Of a stretch of 39,675 nt of DNA, positions 17,822 to 27,270 are shown piece by piece. The DNA is taken from NCBI GenBank assembly GCA_900466005.1, contig UEGQ01000017.1, positions 1 through 39,675 of the forward strand, given 5' to 3'. The position numbers and the translations under genes were made by a program. This stretch comes from Hyphomicrobiales bacterium. GTDB taxonomy: Bacteria > Pseudomonadota > Alphaproteobacteria > Rhizobiales > Rhizobiaceae. The stretch's first letter is position 1. Each line of letters starts with the position of its first letter. The notes under the pieces were generated by a model. That model ran no database searches. It worked only from the letters and a program-made list of their open reading frames with translations, and was not told the DNA's origin.

Positions 17822-17931
17822 ATTTGATATCATTGATATTTTCTTCTAATGTCGTCTTGCCTTTTAGAAACGCGAACACTAGGTTCGCGAAAAATTCAAC
17901 GGCAATCCCCCACAACAAAGGAAGAGTGTCC

Positions 17932-19542
17932 ATGGAGGAGCTTGGTGTAAATAATCCCCTCATCGGGGTAGCGTCGATCGGGTTGGGGGATGCGGCACGC
18001 GTCTACTACAACTTCCTTGAGAGCGAGCTTTACGAAGAAGCCATTCGCCGCAAGGAAGCCGTCCTGACCGCCGATGGCGCGCTTTGCGCCGTAACCGGCC
18101 AGCACACTGGCCGCTCCGCGAAGGACAAGTTCATCGTTCGTGACAGTCACACGGACGGCGAAATCTGGTGGGACAACAACAAGCCCATGTCGCCCGAGCA
18201 CTTCGGTCTGCTCCACAAGGACATGCTGGCGCATGCTGCGGGCAAGGATATCTTCGTCCAGGATCTCGTCGGGGGCGCCGATACCGATAACGCGCTGCCG
18301 ACGCGGGTGGTAACGGAACTCGCCTGGCACTCGCTCTTCATCCGCAACCTGCTGATCCGTCCGGACCGTTCGACTCTCGGCGAGTTTCAGCCGAAGTTGA
18401 CCATCATCAATCTGCCGACGTTCCGCGCCGACCCGTCTCGGCACGGCTGCCGATCCGAGACCGTGATCGCCTGCGATTTCACCAACGGCATCGTACTGAT
18501 CGGCGGAACCTCCTACGCCGGCGAGATCAAGAAGTCGGTCTTCACGGCCCTCAACTACCTGCTGCCGCCGAAGGGCGTCATGCCGATGCACTGCTCGGCC
18601 AATGTTGGCCCGGCAGGCGACACCGCGGTCTTCTTCGGCCTTTCGGGTACCGGCAAGACCACGCTTTCTGCCGATCCGAGCCGTACACTGATCGGTGACG
18701 ACGAACACGGCTGGGGCGAGCACGGCGTGTTCAACTTCGAGGGCGGTTGCTACGCGAAGACGATCCGTCTGTCGGCGGAAGCGGAGCCGGAAATCTACGC
18801 CACTACGAAGCGCTTCGGTACCGTGCTCGAAAACGTCGTGCTGGATGAGCGTCGCCTGCCCGATTTCCATGATGGCTCACTGACGGAAAACACCCGCTGC
18901 GCCTATCCGCTGCACTTCATCCCCAACGCCTCGGACACCGGCCGTGCCGGGCATCCGAAGACGATCATCATGCTGACGGCCGATGCCTTCGGTGTCCTGC
19001 CGCCGATCGCGCGCCTCACGCCCGAGCAGGCGATGTATCACTTCCTCTCCGGCTATACGGCGAAGGTTGCTGGCACCGAGAAGGGTGTCACGGAACCCGA
19101 AGCGACGTTCTCAACCTGCTTCGGTGCGCCGTTCATGCCGCGGCACCCGGCCGAGTACGGGAACCTGCTTCGCGATCTGATTGCCCGCCACAACGTCGAT
19201 TGCTGGCTCGTAAACACGGGCTGGACCGGAGGCACTTACGGCGTGGGCCATCGCATGCCGATCAAGGCAACGCGTGCGCTACTGACCGCTGCACTCAACG
19301 GTGAACTCAAGAAGGTCGAAACCCGCACCGATCCGAACTTCGGCTTTGCCGTTCCGGTTGCCGTCGAAGCGGTAGACAGCGCAATCCTCGATCCGCGCTC
19401 GACCTGGGCGGACGGAGAGGAGTACGACGCACAGGCCAAGAAGCTGGTCGCGATGTTCATCACCAACTTCGCGAAGTTCGAAGATCACGTCGATCACACT
19501 GTCCGGGCTGCGGCTCCGAGCGCGAGCATTGCCGCCGAGTAA
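17932..19542 (+). CDS. pckA: phosphoenolpyruvate carboxykinase (ATP)
   Basis: A 536-residue ATP-type PEPCK converting oxaloacetate and ATP to phosphoenolpyruvate, CO2 and ADP: the entry step of gluconeogenesis when rhizobia grow on C4-dicarboxylates. The kinase-1a P-loop GLSGTGKTT is at 236-244, and the metal-binding kinase-2 motif GDDEHGW is at 255-261. The oxaloacetate-binding segment [11 protein letters not shown] lies near 59-69. The frame opens at 17824, but the ATG at 17932 has an AAAGGAAG site and gives the family N-terminus. A strong hairpin terminator follows. Near-palindromic LacI-type sites upstream suggest PckR control, and the divergent neighbour chvI is an established partner locus. 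Confidence 0.97.
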   Translation: MEELGVNNPLIGVASIGLGDAARVYYNFLESELYEEAIRRKEAVLTADGALCAVTGQHTGRSAKDKFIVRDSHTDGEIWWDNNKPMSPEHFGLLHKDMLAHAAGKDIFVQDLVGGADTDNALPTRVVTELAWHSLFIRNLLIRPDRSTLGEFQPKLTIINLPTFRADPSRHGCRSETVIACDFTNGIVLIGGTSYAGEIKKSVFTALNYLLPPKGVMPMHCSANVGPAGDTAVFFGLSGTGKTTLSADPSRTLIGDDEHGWGEHGVFNFEGGCYAKTIRLSAEAEPEIYATTKRFGTVLENVVLDERRLPDFHDGSLTENTRCAYPLHFIPNASDTGRAGHPKTIIMLTADAFGVLPPIARLTPEQAMYHFLSGYTAKVAGTEKGVTEPEATFSTCFGAPFMPRHPAEYGNLLRDLIARHNVDCWLVNTGWTGGTYGVGHRMPIKATRALLTAALNGELKKVETRTDPNFGFAVPVAVEAVDSAILDPRSTWADGEEYDAQAKKLVAMFITNFAKFEDHVDHTVRAAAPSASIAAE

Positions 19543-19563
19543 TTTCGACTGCTTGAACCTGTT

Positions 19564-19599
19564 AGAGGCCCGGTGGTCACACGACCACCGGGCCTCTTT
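19564..19599 (+). terminator. hairpin terminator after pckA
   Basis: A perfect 15-bp inverted repeat (arms 19564-19578 and 19583-19597, AGAGGCCCGGTGGTC and its complement) with a four-base ACAC loop, 21 bp after the pckA stop. The U-tract is short (TTTG), but the very stable stem makes it a likely Rho-independent terminator. Confidence 0.85.
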
Positions 19600-19657
19600 G
19601 TCATTGGTGGTTCCCGTCGGTGCCCAAATGTGGGAATAGAACGGTTGGAGACAGCCG

Positions 19658-20092
19658 ATGGCCAGCGACGCACTTTACATAGACGACCGGATCACGATTG
19701 CGGGTTGGGAACTGACGGAGCAGTTTGTTCTGGCAGGCGGGCCTGGCGGCCAGAACGTCAACAAGGTTTCGACTGCCGTACAGCTCTTCTTTGACATCGT
19801 CGGGTCACCTTCTCTTCCCGAGCGGGTCAAGACAAACGCTTTGAAGCTCGGTGGCCGGCGTGTCTCCAAGGACGGTGTCCTGATGATCGAGTCCAGCCGT
19901 TTCCGCAGTCAGGAGCGCAATCGCGCGGACGCGAGAGAGCGGCTGAAGGAGCTGATCCTCAAGGCTGCAGAGCCGCCACCGCCGTCGCGCCGAAAGACCA
20001 AACCCACCAAAGGCTCCGTCGAGCGAAGGTTGAAGGAAAAGGCTGGCCGTTCGGAGGTGAAGAAGATGCGCGGTCGGCCTGCCGGTGATTGA
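19658..20092 (+). CDS. arfB: ArfB, ribosome-rescue peptidyl-tRNA hydrolase
   Basis: A 144-residue class I release-factor-like protein (ArfB/YaeJ). The catalytic GGQ is at residues 30-32 inside GGPGGQNVNKVST. The codon-recognition domains of true release factors are absent. The C-terminal tail from about residue 105 is rich in Lys and Arg (SRRKTKPTKGSVERRLKEK), the part that enters the empty mRNA channel of a stalled ribosome. It releases nascent chains from non-stop complexes, backing up trans-translation. The ATG has a GGTTGGAG site. It lies after the pckA terminator and 46 bp before alkB. Confidence 0.94.
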   Translation: MASDALYIDDRITIAGWELTEQFVLAGGPGGQNVNKVSTAVQLFFDIVGSPSLPERVKTNALKLGGRRVSKDGVLMIESSRFRSQERNRADARERLKELILKAAEPPPPSRRKTKPTKGSVERRLKEKAGRSEVKKMRGRPAGD

Positions 20093-20138
20093 CGGAATCT
20101 GCCCGCTGCGGATGTGAGACCCGGAAAGGGGGGACGTG

Positions 20139-20771
20139 ATGGCGCTCAATACCGGTCCAGGCTGGAGCTTTCCGGACGGGGCAAAACTCTATCCCGGCTA
20201 TCTGACGCGCGACCAGCAGATACTACTACTAGAACAGGTACGCGAAGTGGTCGCTGCTGCCCCTCTCTATATCCCGGTCATGCCGGGCACCGGCACACCA
20301 CTATCGGTTCGCATGACCAATTGCGGCTCGCTCGGGTGGGTGACGGACAAAATTCGCGGCTATAGATACCAAAGCGTGCATCCAGTTTCCCAATCAGCCT
20401 GGCCGCCGATTCCTGACACCCTCATCCATATCTGGGAGCAGGTTGCATGCTATCCGAAACTTCCGGAAGCTTGCCTCGTGAATTTCTACGCCGGCGATGC
20501 ACGAATGGGACTGCATCAGGACAAGGACGAGCAGGATTTTGAAGCGCCGGTGGTGTCGGTCTCTCTCGGAGACTCTTGCCTCTTTCGCCTTGGTGGCAAG
20601 CAACGTAACGACAGGACCCGCTCATTCCGGCTTGTAAGCGGCGACGTGCTCGTTCTCGGAGGAGAAGGACGCTTGGCTTTTCACGGGGTCGATCGGGTTT
20701 ATCCCGGGACCTCGACCTTGCTGAAGAACGGTGGGCGGATCAATCTCACGCTCCGGCGCGTCAACCTCTGA
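20139..20771 (+). CDS. alkB: AlkB, DNA oxidative demethylase
   Basis: A 210-residue Fe(II)/2-oxoglutarate dioxygenase that repairs 1-methyladenine and 3-methylcytosine in DNA by oxidising the methyl group. The iron ligands are visible: His126-x-Asp128 in GLHQDKDE and His182 in FHGVDRV. The 2-oxoglutarate-binding arginine lies in the C-terminal GRINLTLRRV. The substrate-side region includes NFYAGDARMG. A GTG precedes the ATG at 20136; I prefer the ATG, with an AAAGGGGGG site just upstream. It ends 14 bp from the convergent coaA stop with no hairpin in between. No ada or aidB neighbour is present. Confidence 0.94.
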   Translation: MALNTGPGWSFPDGAKLYPGYLTRDQQILLLEQVREVVAAAPLYIPVMPGTGTPLSVRMTNCGSLGWVTDKIRGYRYQSVHPVSQSAWPPIPDTLIHIWEQVACYPKLPEACLVNFYAGDARMGLHQDKDEQDFEAPVVSVSLGDSCLFRLGGKQRNDRTRSFRLVSGDVLVLGGEGRLAFHGVDRVYPGTSTLLKNGGRINLTLRRVNL

Positions 20772-20785
20772 CTGCCGGCGGCGGG

Positions 20786-21781
20786 TCAAAGCTTTCGCAG
20801 AGCTACCTTCTGGACCAGATGGTTTTCACCCTTCTGCAGGATGAGATCGGCACGCGGTCGCGTCGGCAGGATGTTCTCCCGGAGGTTCTTCAGGTTGATG
20901 TTGGTCCAGAGATCTTCGGCGATCTCCAGTGCTTCCTGCTCGCTTATGGTGGCGTAACGATGGAAATACGAGTTCGGGTCGCGGAAGGCCGTCTGCCGCA
21001 GCTTCATGAAGCGGTGCACATACCAGCGATGGATCAACGTCTCGTCGGCATCGATGTAGATCGAGAAATCGAAAAAGTCGGAGACCATCGGGACGATCTT
21101 GCCATCCGCGGGCAGATCGCGTGACTGCAGGACATTGATTCCCTCGAAGATCAAGATATCCGGCCGGTCTATGACCTTGTACTCATTCGGCAGCACGTCG
21201 TAGGTGAGGTGCGAATAGCAGGGAGCCTTCACGTTCGGCAGACCGGCTTTTATCGCGGACAGGAAGCGCAGAAGTGCGCCAATGTCGTAACTTTCGGGAA
21301 AACCCTTGCGATTCAACAGGTTGTCGCGGATGAGAACCGCGTTTGGGTAGAGAAAGCCGTCCGTCGTGATGAGGTCGACCTTCGGGCTCGACGGCCAACG
21401 GGCGAGCAGTTCCTTCAGGATACGGGCGGTCGTCGACTTGCCGACTGCGACCGACCCGGCGATACCAATGACGAAGGGGGTCTTCGCCACGTCCGACATA
21501 CTGAGGAACCGATTGCGCTGCTCGAAGAGCAATTGCGAGGACTCCACGTGCGAGGAAAGCAAGCGCGACAGCGACAGGTAGATTCGCCGAACTTCCTCCA
21601 GATCGATCGGGTCGTCGATCGACCGCAGGCGGTGTACTTCGTCCGCCGTCAGCGTCAGCGGGGTGTCGGCACGAAATCGCGCCCATTCTTCCGAAGAATA
21701 GAAGTGATAGGGCGAATAATCGTTGGCTTGGAAGTGATCGAGCGTTTCGGGCACGTCGGCTGGCCGTATAGCTGTTGTCAT
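20786..21781 (-). CDS. coaA: type I pantothenate kinase
   Basis: A 331-residue prokaryotic type I pantothenate kinase, catalysing the first and rate-limiting step of coenzyme A synthesis (ATP plus pantothenate to 4'-phosphopantothenate). The P-loop GSVAVGKST is at 109-117, followed by [11 protein letters not shown] and the substrate-binding [23 protein letters not shown] and the [17 protein letters not shown] segment complete the family pattern. Length is normal. Its ATG overlaps the hisE stop as ATGA, making it the terminal gene of the his operon, an arrangement common in rhizobia. It converges on alkB. Confidence 0.96.
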   Translation of the reverse strand: MTTAIRPADVPETLDHFQANDYSPYHFYSSEEWARFRADTPLTLTADEVHRLRSIDDPIDLEEVRRIYLSLSRLLSSHVESSQLLFEQRNRFLSMSDVAKTPFVIGIAGSVAVGKSTTARILKELLARWPSSPKVDLITTDGFLYPNAVLIRDNLLNRKGFPESYDIGALLRFLSAIKAGLPNVKAPCYSHLTYDVLPNEYKVIDRPDILIFEGINVLQSRDLPADGKIVPMVSDFFDFSIYIDADETLIHRWYVHRFMKLRQTAFRDPNSYFHRYATISEQEALEIAEDLWTNINLKNLRENILPTRPRADLILQKGENHLVQKVALRKL

Positions 21782-22101
21782 GGATCCCGCCGGTTGGCCT
21801 TTTCGCTGAGGCCTGTCTGGGCAGTTCGCCGCTGAAGCTCCTGCATGACAGCTTCTAGCGGTACGTCGGCGATTTTCAATACGACCAAGAGATGATAGAG
21901 CAGATCGGCACTCTCGCAGACGAGATTCTGCCGGTCTTCAGCAATCGCGGCGATCACGGTCTCCACCGCCTCCTCACCGAGCTTCTTGGCTGCTTTGCGC
22001 TGTCCGCCGCGGACGAGTTTCGCCGTCCAGGATTGATCCGGCTCAGCCATCGCGCGCGTGGCGACGATCTTTTCAAGATCCGTCAGGGAGAACATGGTCA
22101 T
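21778..22101 (-). CDS. hisE: phosphoribosyl-ATP pyrophosphatase HisE
   Basis: A 107-residue stand-alone HisE (MazG-like all-alpha fold), hydrolysing phosphoribosyl-ATP to phosphoribosyl-AMP, the second step of histidine synthesis. The metal-binding acidic helices are visible: [14 protein letters not shown] and [13 protein letters not shown]. HisI, fused to HisE in many bacteria, is separate here and outside the window. The start may be ATG at 22101 or the in-frame ATG at 22095 ([10 protein letters not shown]). It lies 18 bp after hisF and overlaps coaA by 4 bp. Confidence 0.95.
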   Translation of the reverse strand: MTMFSLTDLEKIVATRAMAEPDQSWTAKLVRGGQRKAAKKLGEEAVETVIAAIAEDRQNLVCESADLLYHLLVVLKIADVPLEAVMQELQRRTAQTGLSEKANRRDP

Positions 22102-22119
22102 TCCGCCGCTCCGTCTTCT

Positions 22120-22896
22120 TCAGTCGAGCCGCATGGGGATGCCGTGGTCCGCCATGTAGCGCTTCGCCTCGCCGATGCTGTATGTTCCGAAATGGAAGAT
22201 CGATGCCGCAAGGACGGCAGTCGCATGACCTTCCTTGATCCCCGCAACGAGATCATCGAGATTGCCGACGCCGCCCGAGGCGATGACCGGAACACGCACC
22301 GAGTCGGCAATGGTCCGCGTCAGCGCGATGTCGTAGCCGCTTTTCGTGCCGTCCCTGTCCATGGATGTAACGAGGAGCTCTCCGGCTCCGCGCGCTGCCA
22401 TCTTGCCCGCGAATTCGACCGCGTCGATGCCCGTCGGCTGACGACCGCCATGGGTGAAGATCTCCCATCGGTCGGTTTCTCCGGGCCCCGATACCTTCTT
22501 GGCATCGATGGAGACGACGATGCATTGATCGCCGAACTTGTCCGCGGCCTCCGCCACGAAGTCCGGGCTTTTCACCGCGGCCGAGTTGATGGACACCTTG
22601 TCCGCCCCGCACAGGAGGAGCTTGCGGATGTCGGCGATCGTCCGAACACCGCCGCCGACCGTGAGCGGCATGAAGCAGTGCTCCGCCGTGCGCGCAACGA
22701 CGTCGAAGATGGTGTGGCGATCTTCCGACGATGCCGTGATGTCGAGAAACGTGAGCTCATCGGCGCCGGCGGCATCGTAAGCCTTTGCCGCCTCGACCGG
22801 GTCGCCGGCATCAATGAGGTCGACGAAATTGACGCCCTTGACGACGCGGCCGTCCTTGACGTCGAGACAGGGAATTACACGAGCTTTCAACGTCAT
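22120..22896 (-). CDS. hisF: imidazole glycerol phosphate synthase subunit HisF
   Basis: A 258-residue TIM-barrel cyclase subunit. With HisH it makes imidazole glycerol phosphate and AICAR from PRFAR and ammonia. The N-terminal catalytic Asp is in [15 protein letters not shown], and the second catalytic Asp is in [14 protein letters not shown]. Phosphate-binding motifs VGGGVRT and ASGGVGN are present. It overlaps hisA by 4 bp (ATGA), indicating coupled translation of two barrels that act in sequence. HisH is encoded two genes upstream. Confidence 0.97.
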   Translation of the reverse strand: MTLKARVIPCLDVKDGRVVKGVNFVDLIDAGDPVEAAKAYDAAGADELTFLDITASSEDRHTIFDVVARTAEHCFMPLTVGGGVRTIADIRKLLLCGADKVSINSAAVKSPDFVAEAADKFGDQCIVVSIDAKKVSGPGETDRWEIFTHGGRQPTGIDAVEFAGKMAARGAGELLVTSMDRDGTKSGYDIALTRTIADSVRVPVIASGGVGNLDDLVAGIKEGHATAVLAASIFHFGTYSIGEAKRYMADHGIPMRLD

Positions 22897-23642
22897 GGTT
22901 GCACCTCGGGATTGCGGGCGGCCTTGATCAGTGCGAGCGCCTCGGCGGGATCGATACGGCCGTCATAGAGCGCCCGCCCGGAAATGGCGCCCTCGAGTTT
23001 TCGGGCGTCCGGCTGCAACATGCGACGAATGTCCCCGATCGAGGCGAGACCACCGGACGCAATGACCGGGATAGAAACGGCCTCCGCGAGCGCCAGTGTC
23101 GATTCCCAGTTGATGCCGGTCAGAATTCCGTCGCGATCGATGTCGGTGTAGATGATTGCTGCAACGCCGGCCCCTTCGAATTGGCGTGCGAGTTCGATGA
23201 CGCCGAGCTCCGAGGCCTCCGCCCAACCTTCCACAGCTACCTTGCCGCCCTTGGCATCGATGCCGACGGCAACTCGTCCGGGAAACGCCCTGCAGGCCTC
23301 GATGACCAAAGCCGGATCACGCACCGCCACGGTGCCGAGAATCACGCGTGCGAGACCGCGTGCCAGCCAGGATTCGATATGCGCGAGCGTACGGATGCCC
23401 CCTCCGAGCTGGACCGGGTTCTTCGTCGCCTTGAGGATGGCGTCGACGGCTGCACCGTTGACGCTCTCCCCAGCAAAGGCACCGTTGAGATCGACAACGT
23501 GCAGCCACTCGAAACCCTGCTCCTCGAAGGCCTTTGCCTGTGCGGCTGGATCAGGATTGTAGACCGTCGCCTGAGCCATGTCGCCGAGTTTCAGTCGAAC
23601 GCACTGACCGTCTTTCAGATCTATTGCGGGGAAAAGGATCAT
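22893..23642 (-). CDS. hisA: phosphoribosylformimino-AICAR-phosphate isomerase HisA
   Basis: A 249-residue TIM-barrel isomerase converting ProFAR to PRFAR, a paralogue of HisF. The catalytic Asp8 is in [14 protein letters not shown], the opposite Asp lies in [11 protein letters not shown], and the phosphate loops are LGGGIRT and ASGGLAS. Length is standard. It starts 17 bp after hisH and overlaps hisF. Its substrate feeds directly to the HisF-HisH complex encoded on either side. Confidence 0.97.
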   Translation of the reverse strand: MILFPAIDLKDGQCVRLKLGDMAQATVYNPDPAAQAKAFEEQGFEWLHVVDLNGAFAGESVNGAAVDAILKATKNPVQLGGGIRTLAHIESWLARGLARVILGTVAVRDPALVIEACRAFPGRVAVGIDAKGGKVAVEGWAEASELGVIELARQFEGAGVAAIIYTDIDRDGILTGINWESTLALAEAVSIPVIASGGLASIGDIRRMLQPDARKLEGAISGRALYDGRIDPAEALALIKAARNPEVQP

Positions 23643-23659
23643 AGATTCATCCAGCCTCT

Positions 23660-24310
23660 TTATGGGGCCCAGGTCAGGAAATTCGCGATCAGCTTCAGGC
23701 CGAGCTTCTGACTCTTTTCCGGATGGAACTGGGCGCCGGCCATGTTGTCACGGGCGACGAAGGCGGTAACCGGCGCGCCATAGTCGGTCGTCGCGACGAT
23801 GTCATCGGGATCGTCAGCCGCGAGATGATACGAGTGGACGAAATAAGCGTGCAAACCGGCCGGACCCGTCGGGATGTCGTTAAAGAGCGGGTGAGGTCGA
23901 CGAAGATCGAGAGTGTTCCAGCCGATCTGCGGTATCTTCAGGTTCGGATCATCGGGAGTGATCTCGACGACGTCGCCTTTGATCCAGTCGAAACCGGCAG
24001 TGACCGTCTTCTCAAGGCCGCGACTCGACATCAGTTGCATGCCGACGCAGATCCCGAGAAAGGGCCTCCCTTTTTCTTCGACGGTAACGGCAAGAGCTTC
24101 ATTCATGCCAACAACGGCATTCAGACCTCTTCGGCAGTCGGCATAGGCGCCGACACCCGGCAGAACGATGCGGTCGGCGGACGCGACGCGTTCGGGTTGG
24201 TCGGTCAACTCGACGTCCGCCGCGACTCCGCTTTCACGCGCTGCACGTTCGAAAGCCTTGGTGGCCGAACGGAGGTTTCCCGATCCGTAATCGATGATCG
24301 CCACACGCAT
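23660..24310 (-). CDS. hisH: imidazole glycerol phosphate synthase glutaminase subunit HisH
   Basis: A 216-residue class I glutamine amidotransferase that releases ammonia for HisF. The nucleophile Cys lies in [12 protein letters not shown], the oxyanion strand motif is PGVGAYADC, and the catalytic His-Glu pair is in [16 protein letters not shown] is also present. The gene follows hisB after a 101-bp spacer that contains a small stem-loop but no reading frame. In several relatives, as I recall, a small DUF2628 membrane-protein gene sits in this gap; it is absent here. Confidence 0.96.
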   Translation of the reverse strand: MRVAIIDYGSGNLRSATKAFERAARESGVAADVELTDQPERVASADRIVLPGVGAYADCRRGLNAVVGMNEALAVTVEEKGRPFLGICVGMQLMSSRGLEKTVTAGFDWIKGDVVEITPDDPNLKIPQIGWNTLDLRRPHPLFNDIPTGPAGLHAYFVHSYHLAADDPDDIVATTDYGAPVTAFVARDNMAGAQFHPEKSQKLGLKLIANFLTWAP

Positions 24311-24352
24311 GGGCTAAGTCCTTTCGTTCGCGGTAGCCACCGTATCCTCGCT

Positions 24353-24369
24353 CCTGCCGTCATGGCAGG
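24353..24369. other. stem-loop in the hisB-hisH spacer
   Basis: CCTGCC-GTCAT-GGCAGG forms a 6-bp stem with a 5-base loop in the 101-bp gap between hisB and hisH. No U-tract follows on either strand, so it is not a convincing terminator; it could affect mRNA processing or be incidental. Confidence 0.3.
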
Positions 24370-24411
24370 GATATGCGGACATCGAAGCGGGGCCGCAATT
24401 ATGCTGTTGCT

Positions 24412-25020
24412 TCAGATCAGGGAGCCCTTGGTCGACGGGACGCGGCTGGCCTGGCGCGGGTCGATTTCCGTCGCGCTGCGAAGCACGCGGGCGACCGCCT
24501 TGAAGCAGGTTTCTGCAATATGGTGATTGTTGGCGCCATAGTGGTTCATGACGTGCAACGTGATACCGGCGTTCTGCGCAAGCGCCTGGAAGAATTCCCT
24601 GACCAACTCCGTGTCGAACGTGCCGATCTTGGGGGCGCTGAAGGAGACGTTCCAGACGAGGAACGGCCGGCCCGATACGTCGATCGCCGCCTTGGTCATG
24701 GTTTCGTCCATGGCAAGGTCGATCGACGCATAGCGGCTGATGCCACGCCGGTCCCCGAGAGCCTTCGAGATCGCCTGCCCGAGCGCGATACCTGTGTCCT
24801 CGACAGTATGGTGATCGTCGATGTGCAGGTCGCCTTTGACCTCGATATCCATGTCGATGAGAGAATGTCGGGAGAGCTGGTCGAGCATGTGGTCGAAGAA
24901 GCCGACGCCCGTCGATATCCTGGATTGGCCGCTGCCGTCGATATTGACGGAAACGGCAACGGAAGTCTCGTTGGTTTCGCGAGAGACGGCACCCGTGCGG
25001 TCCGATGCGGCAGTCGACAT
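24412..25020 (-). CDS. hisB: imidazoleglycerol-phosphate dehydratase HisB
   Basis: A 202-residue monofunctional IGP dehydratase, without the phosphatase domain found in enterobacterial HisB. Manganese-binding motifs are clear: [17 protein letters not shown] and the C-terminal [11 protein letters not shown]. It converts imidazole glycerol phosphate to imidazole acetol phosphate. As the promoter-proximal gene of hisB-hisH-hisA-hisF-hisE-coaA, it is divergent from hslV across 204 bp. I saw no histidine-rich leader peptide, so attenuation of the enterobacterial kind is unlikely. Confidence 0.96.
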   Translation of the reverse strand: MSTAASDRTGAVSRETNETSVAVSVNIDGSGQSRISTGVGFFDHMLDQLSRHSLIDMDIEVKGDLHIDDHHTVEDTGIALGQAISKALGDRRGISRYASIDLAMDETMTKAAIDVSGRPFLVWNVSFSAPKIGTFDTELVREFFQALAQNAGITLHVMNHYGANNHHIAETCFKAVARVLRSATEIDPRQASRVPSTKGSLI

Positions 25021-25224
25021 GGTTCTACTCCGGAAAGTTCTGCGTGCTCCTTATCAGGCACCGTGGCAAATATCCAGAAGAGAGCGTCAAAACAGCGCGA
25101 TGGCAGGCATTTGGAGGTCGGGCCACGTGTCCGGTTTGCAATCCGTCTGCGGAAACTTAAATAAGAGCAAAGACTGGCGGCAATCCCTCCGCTATGAATT
25201 CATTCTTTCAGGTCGGTTTCCAAG

Positions 25225-25785
25225 ATGAGCGAACATAATCCCTACGGCACCATGCACGGCACGACCATCATCACCGTGCGCAAGAATGGCGTTGCTGTCA
25301 TGGCCGGCGACGGCCAGGTCAGCCTTGGCCAAACCGTCATGAAGGGTAACGCTCGAAAGGTGCGGCGGATCGGCAAGGGCGATGTTATCGCCGGCTTCGC
25401 TGGTGCCACGGCAGACGCCTTCACCTTGCTGGAGCGACTTGAAAAGAAGCTGGAGCAATATCCCGGGCAGTTGATGCGGGCCGCGGTGGAACTCGCTAAA
25501 GACTGGCGAACGGACAAATACCTACGTAACCTCGAAGCGATGATGCTGGTTGCAGACAAATCGGTAACCCTGGCGATTACCGGGAACGGAGACGTCCTCG
25601 AGCCGGAGCACGGCGCGATCGCAATCGGTTCAGGCGGTAACTACGCCTACGCGGCCGCGCGTGCGCTCATGGAGACCGAGCTGTCTGCTGAGGATATCGC
25701 TCGCCGTGCCATGGCGATCGCCGCGGAGATTTGCGTCTACACGAACGGTAATGTCGTCGTGGAGACGATTTCGAGCGACACTTAA
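25225..25785 (+). CDS. hslV: HslV, ATP-dependent protease peptidase subunit
   Basis: A 186-residue proteasome-related peptidase that forms the HslVU (ClpQY) protease with HslU. The catalytic threonine is Thr13 in [13 protein letters not shown], so a short propeptide must be removed, longer than in E. coli but normal for alphaproteobacteria. The segment [25 protein letters not shown] and the sodium-binding C-terminal region are typical. The gene is divergent from hisB and is followed by hslU after 38 bp. The family is heat-shock induced in many bacteria, but I could not fit a convincing sigma-32 promoter upstream. Confidence 0.97.
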   Translation: MSEHNPYGTMHGTTIITVRKNGVAVMAGDGQVSLGQTVMKGNARKVRRIGKGDVIAGFAGATADAFTLLERLEKKLEQYPGQLMRAAVELAKDWRTDKYLRNLEAMMLVADKSVTLAITGNGDVLEPEHGAIAIGSGGNYAYAAARALMETELSAEDIARRAMAIAAEICVYTNGNVVVETISSDT

Positions 25786-25823
25786 TCTCACCCACTCAAG
25801 CCACCATTTCACGGAAAAGGGCT

Positions 25824-27122
25824 ATGACGACATTCTCTCCCCGCGAGATCGTTTCCGAACTCGACCGCTATATCATCGGACAGCATGAGGCGAAGCGCGC
25901 TGTTGCGATCGCACTGCGCAACCGCTGGCGCCGCCAGCAGCTCGATGAAAGCCTTCGTGATGAGGTGATGCCAAAGAATATTTTGATGATCGGGCCGACG
26001 GGCGTCGGGAAGACCGAAATTTCCCGGCGACTGGCGAAACTTGCCGGCGCCCCCTTCATCAAGGTCGAAGCTACGAAGTTCACTGAGGTGGGCTATGTCG
26101 GCCGCGACGTGGAGCAGATCATTCGTGATCTCGTCGAAGTCGGCATTGGACTGGTGCGAGAAAAGAAGCGCGCCGAAGTCCAGGCGAAGGCCCATGCAAG
26201 TGCAGAAGAGCGCGTCCTTGACGCACTGGTCGGCTCCACGGCTTCTCCGGCGACACGCGACAGCTTCCGCAAGAAGCTGCGTGACGGCCTTCTCGACGAC
26301 AAGGAGATCGAGATCGAGGTCGCCGATACCAGCGGCGGCATGCCCGGCTTCGAAATTCCCGGAGCAAACGTCGGAATCCTCAATCTGTCGGAGATGTTCG
26401 GCAAGGCCATGGGCGGCCGAACCAAGAAAGTCCGCACCACGGTCAAGAACTCCTATCCGGAATTGATCCGTGACGAGTCCGACAAGCTGATCGACAATGA
26501 GCTGATCCAGCGAGAAGCGGTGAAATCGGTCGAGAACGACGGAATTGTGTTCCTCGACGAGATCGACAAGATCGCCGCGCGTGACGGCGGAATCGGTGCA
26601 GGCGTCTCCCGCGAAGGGGTTCAGCGAGACTTGCTGCCCCTGGTTGAAGGCACGACCGTGTCTACCAGGTACGGGCCGGTCAAGACGGACCATATTCTGT
26701 TCATAGCGTCCGGTGCCTTCCACGTCGCGAAGCCATCCGATCTTTTGCCCGAGCTGCAGGGACGTCTGCCCATCCGTGTCGAGCTGAAACCTCTGACGAA
26801 GGAGGACTTCCGCCGCATCCTGACCGAGACGGAGGCAAGTCTCATCCGCCAGTACCGGGCATTGATGGCCACGGAGGAGTTGAACCTCGACTTCACCGAG
26901 GATGCGATCGATGCCCTGGCGGATGTCGCCGTTCACCTGAACACTTCGGTGGAAAATATCGGCGCCCGGCGCCTGCAGACAGTCATGGAGCGGGTGCTGG
27001 ACGACATTTCGTTCAACGCGCCCGATCGGGGCGGCCAGTCCGTCATGATCGACTCCGGCTACGTGCGCGAACACGTGGGTGATATAGCCGCCGACGCTGA
27101 TCTTTCCCGCTATATCCTGTGA
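25824..27122 (+). CDS. hslU: HslU, ATPase subunit of HslVU protease
   Basis: A 432-residue AAA+ unfoldase that feeds substrates to HslV. Walker [10 protein letters not shown] is at 57-65, the pore motif GYVG near 90, an intermediate I-domain spans roughly 110-240, and Walker B is [10 protein letters not shown]. Sensor and arginine-finger segments ([28 protein letters not shown]) follow. The protein ends LSRYIL, the C-terminal tail that docks into HslV. It follows hslV directly; in some relatives, as I recall, a GNAT acetyltransferase gene lies between the two. A 421-codon frame on the opposite strand is a mirror of this gene and is not called. Confidence 0.97.
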   Translation: MTTFSPREIVSELDRYIIGQHEAKRAVAIALRNRWRRQQLDESLRDEVMPKNILMIGPTGVGKTEISRRLAKLAGAPFIKVEATKFTEVGYVGRDVEQIIRDLVEVGIGLVREKKRAEVQAKAHASAEERVLDALVGSTASPATRDSFRKKLRDGLLDDKEIEIEVADTSGGMPGFEIPGANVGILNLSEMFGKAMGGRTKKVRTTVKNSYPELIRDESDKLIDNELIQREAVKSVENDGIVFLDEIDKIAARDGGIGAGVSREGVQRDLLPLVEGTTVSTRYGPVKTDHILFIASGAFHVAKPSDLLPELQGRLPIRVELKPLTKEDFRRILTETEASLIRQYRALMATEELNLDFTEDAIDALADVAVHLNTSVENIGARRLQTVMERVLDDISFNAPDRGGQSVMIDSGYVREHVGDIAADADLSRYIL

Positions 27123-27223
27123 TCTTTGTGCATCTCTGTGATATTTCCGGAAATGGTGAAGCCGAGATGGTTAACGCGGTGGTCGACAAGGAAGGCTGCA
27201 CCTTATAGAGGAGCAGCCGCAGA

Positions 27224-27242
27224 GAGGTCGAGTTACGACCTC
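27224..27242. other. stem-loop between hslU and the DUF1402 gene
   Basis: GAGGTCG-AGTTA-CGACCTC is a perfect 7-bp stem with a 5-base loop, about 100 bp after hslU and 28 bp before the next start. No T-run follows on the plus strand, so it is not a standard terminator. It may be an mRNA processing or stability element. Confidence 0.35.
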
Positions 27243-27270
27243 AAGTAACAACAAATGGGGCAGGCGGATC

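Larger units (their letters stand above)
17594..17931. promoter_or_regulatory. divergent chvI-pckA intergenic region
   Basis: A 338-bp spacer between the divergent chvI and pckA starts. The half near pckA is strikingly AT-rich for this genome, notably about 17785-17870. It holds two A/T-rich near-palindromes with a central CG, and the pckA ribosome site (AAAGGAAG, about 17918-17925). It contains no convincing gene: an open frame from 17824 is only an upstream extension of pckA. Promoters for both genes must lie here, but I could not fix a clear -35/-10 pair for either. Confidence 0.6.

Noticed and set aside
17896..18870. 324-codon open frame on the minus strand opposite pckA
   Set aside because: It lies entirely across the complete pckA gene and its promoter side and has no recognisable motif.
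21892..22968. 358-codon plus-strand frame across hisE and hisF
   Set aside because: It spans two complete genes on the other strand that have all catalytic motifs; it is a by-product of GC-rich codon use.
25021..25224. sigma-32 (RpoH) promoter for hslVU
   Set aside because: CTTAAA near 25156 resembles a -35, but no -10 of the alphaproteobacterial RpoH type is found at an acceptable distance.
25809..27074. 421-codon open frame on the minus strand opposite hslU
   Set aside because: It is a mirror of the high-GC codon pattern of hslU: the plus strand encodes a full, motif-complete HslU, and the antisense translation shows no recognisable domain.
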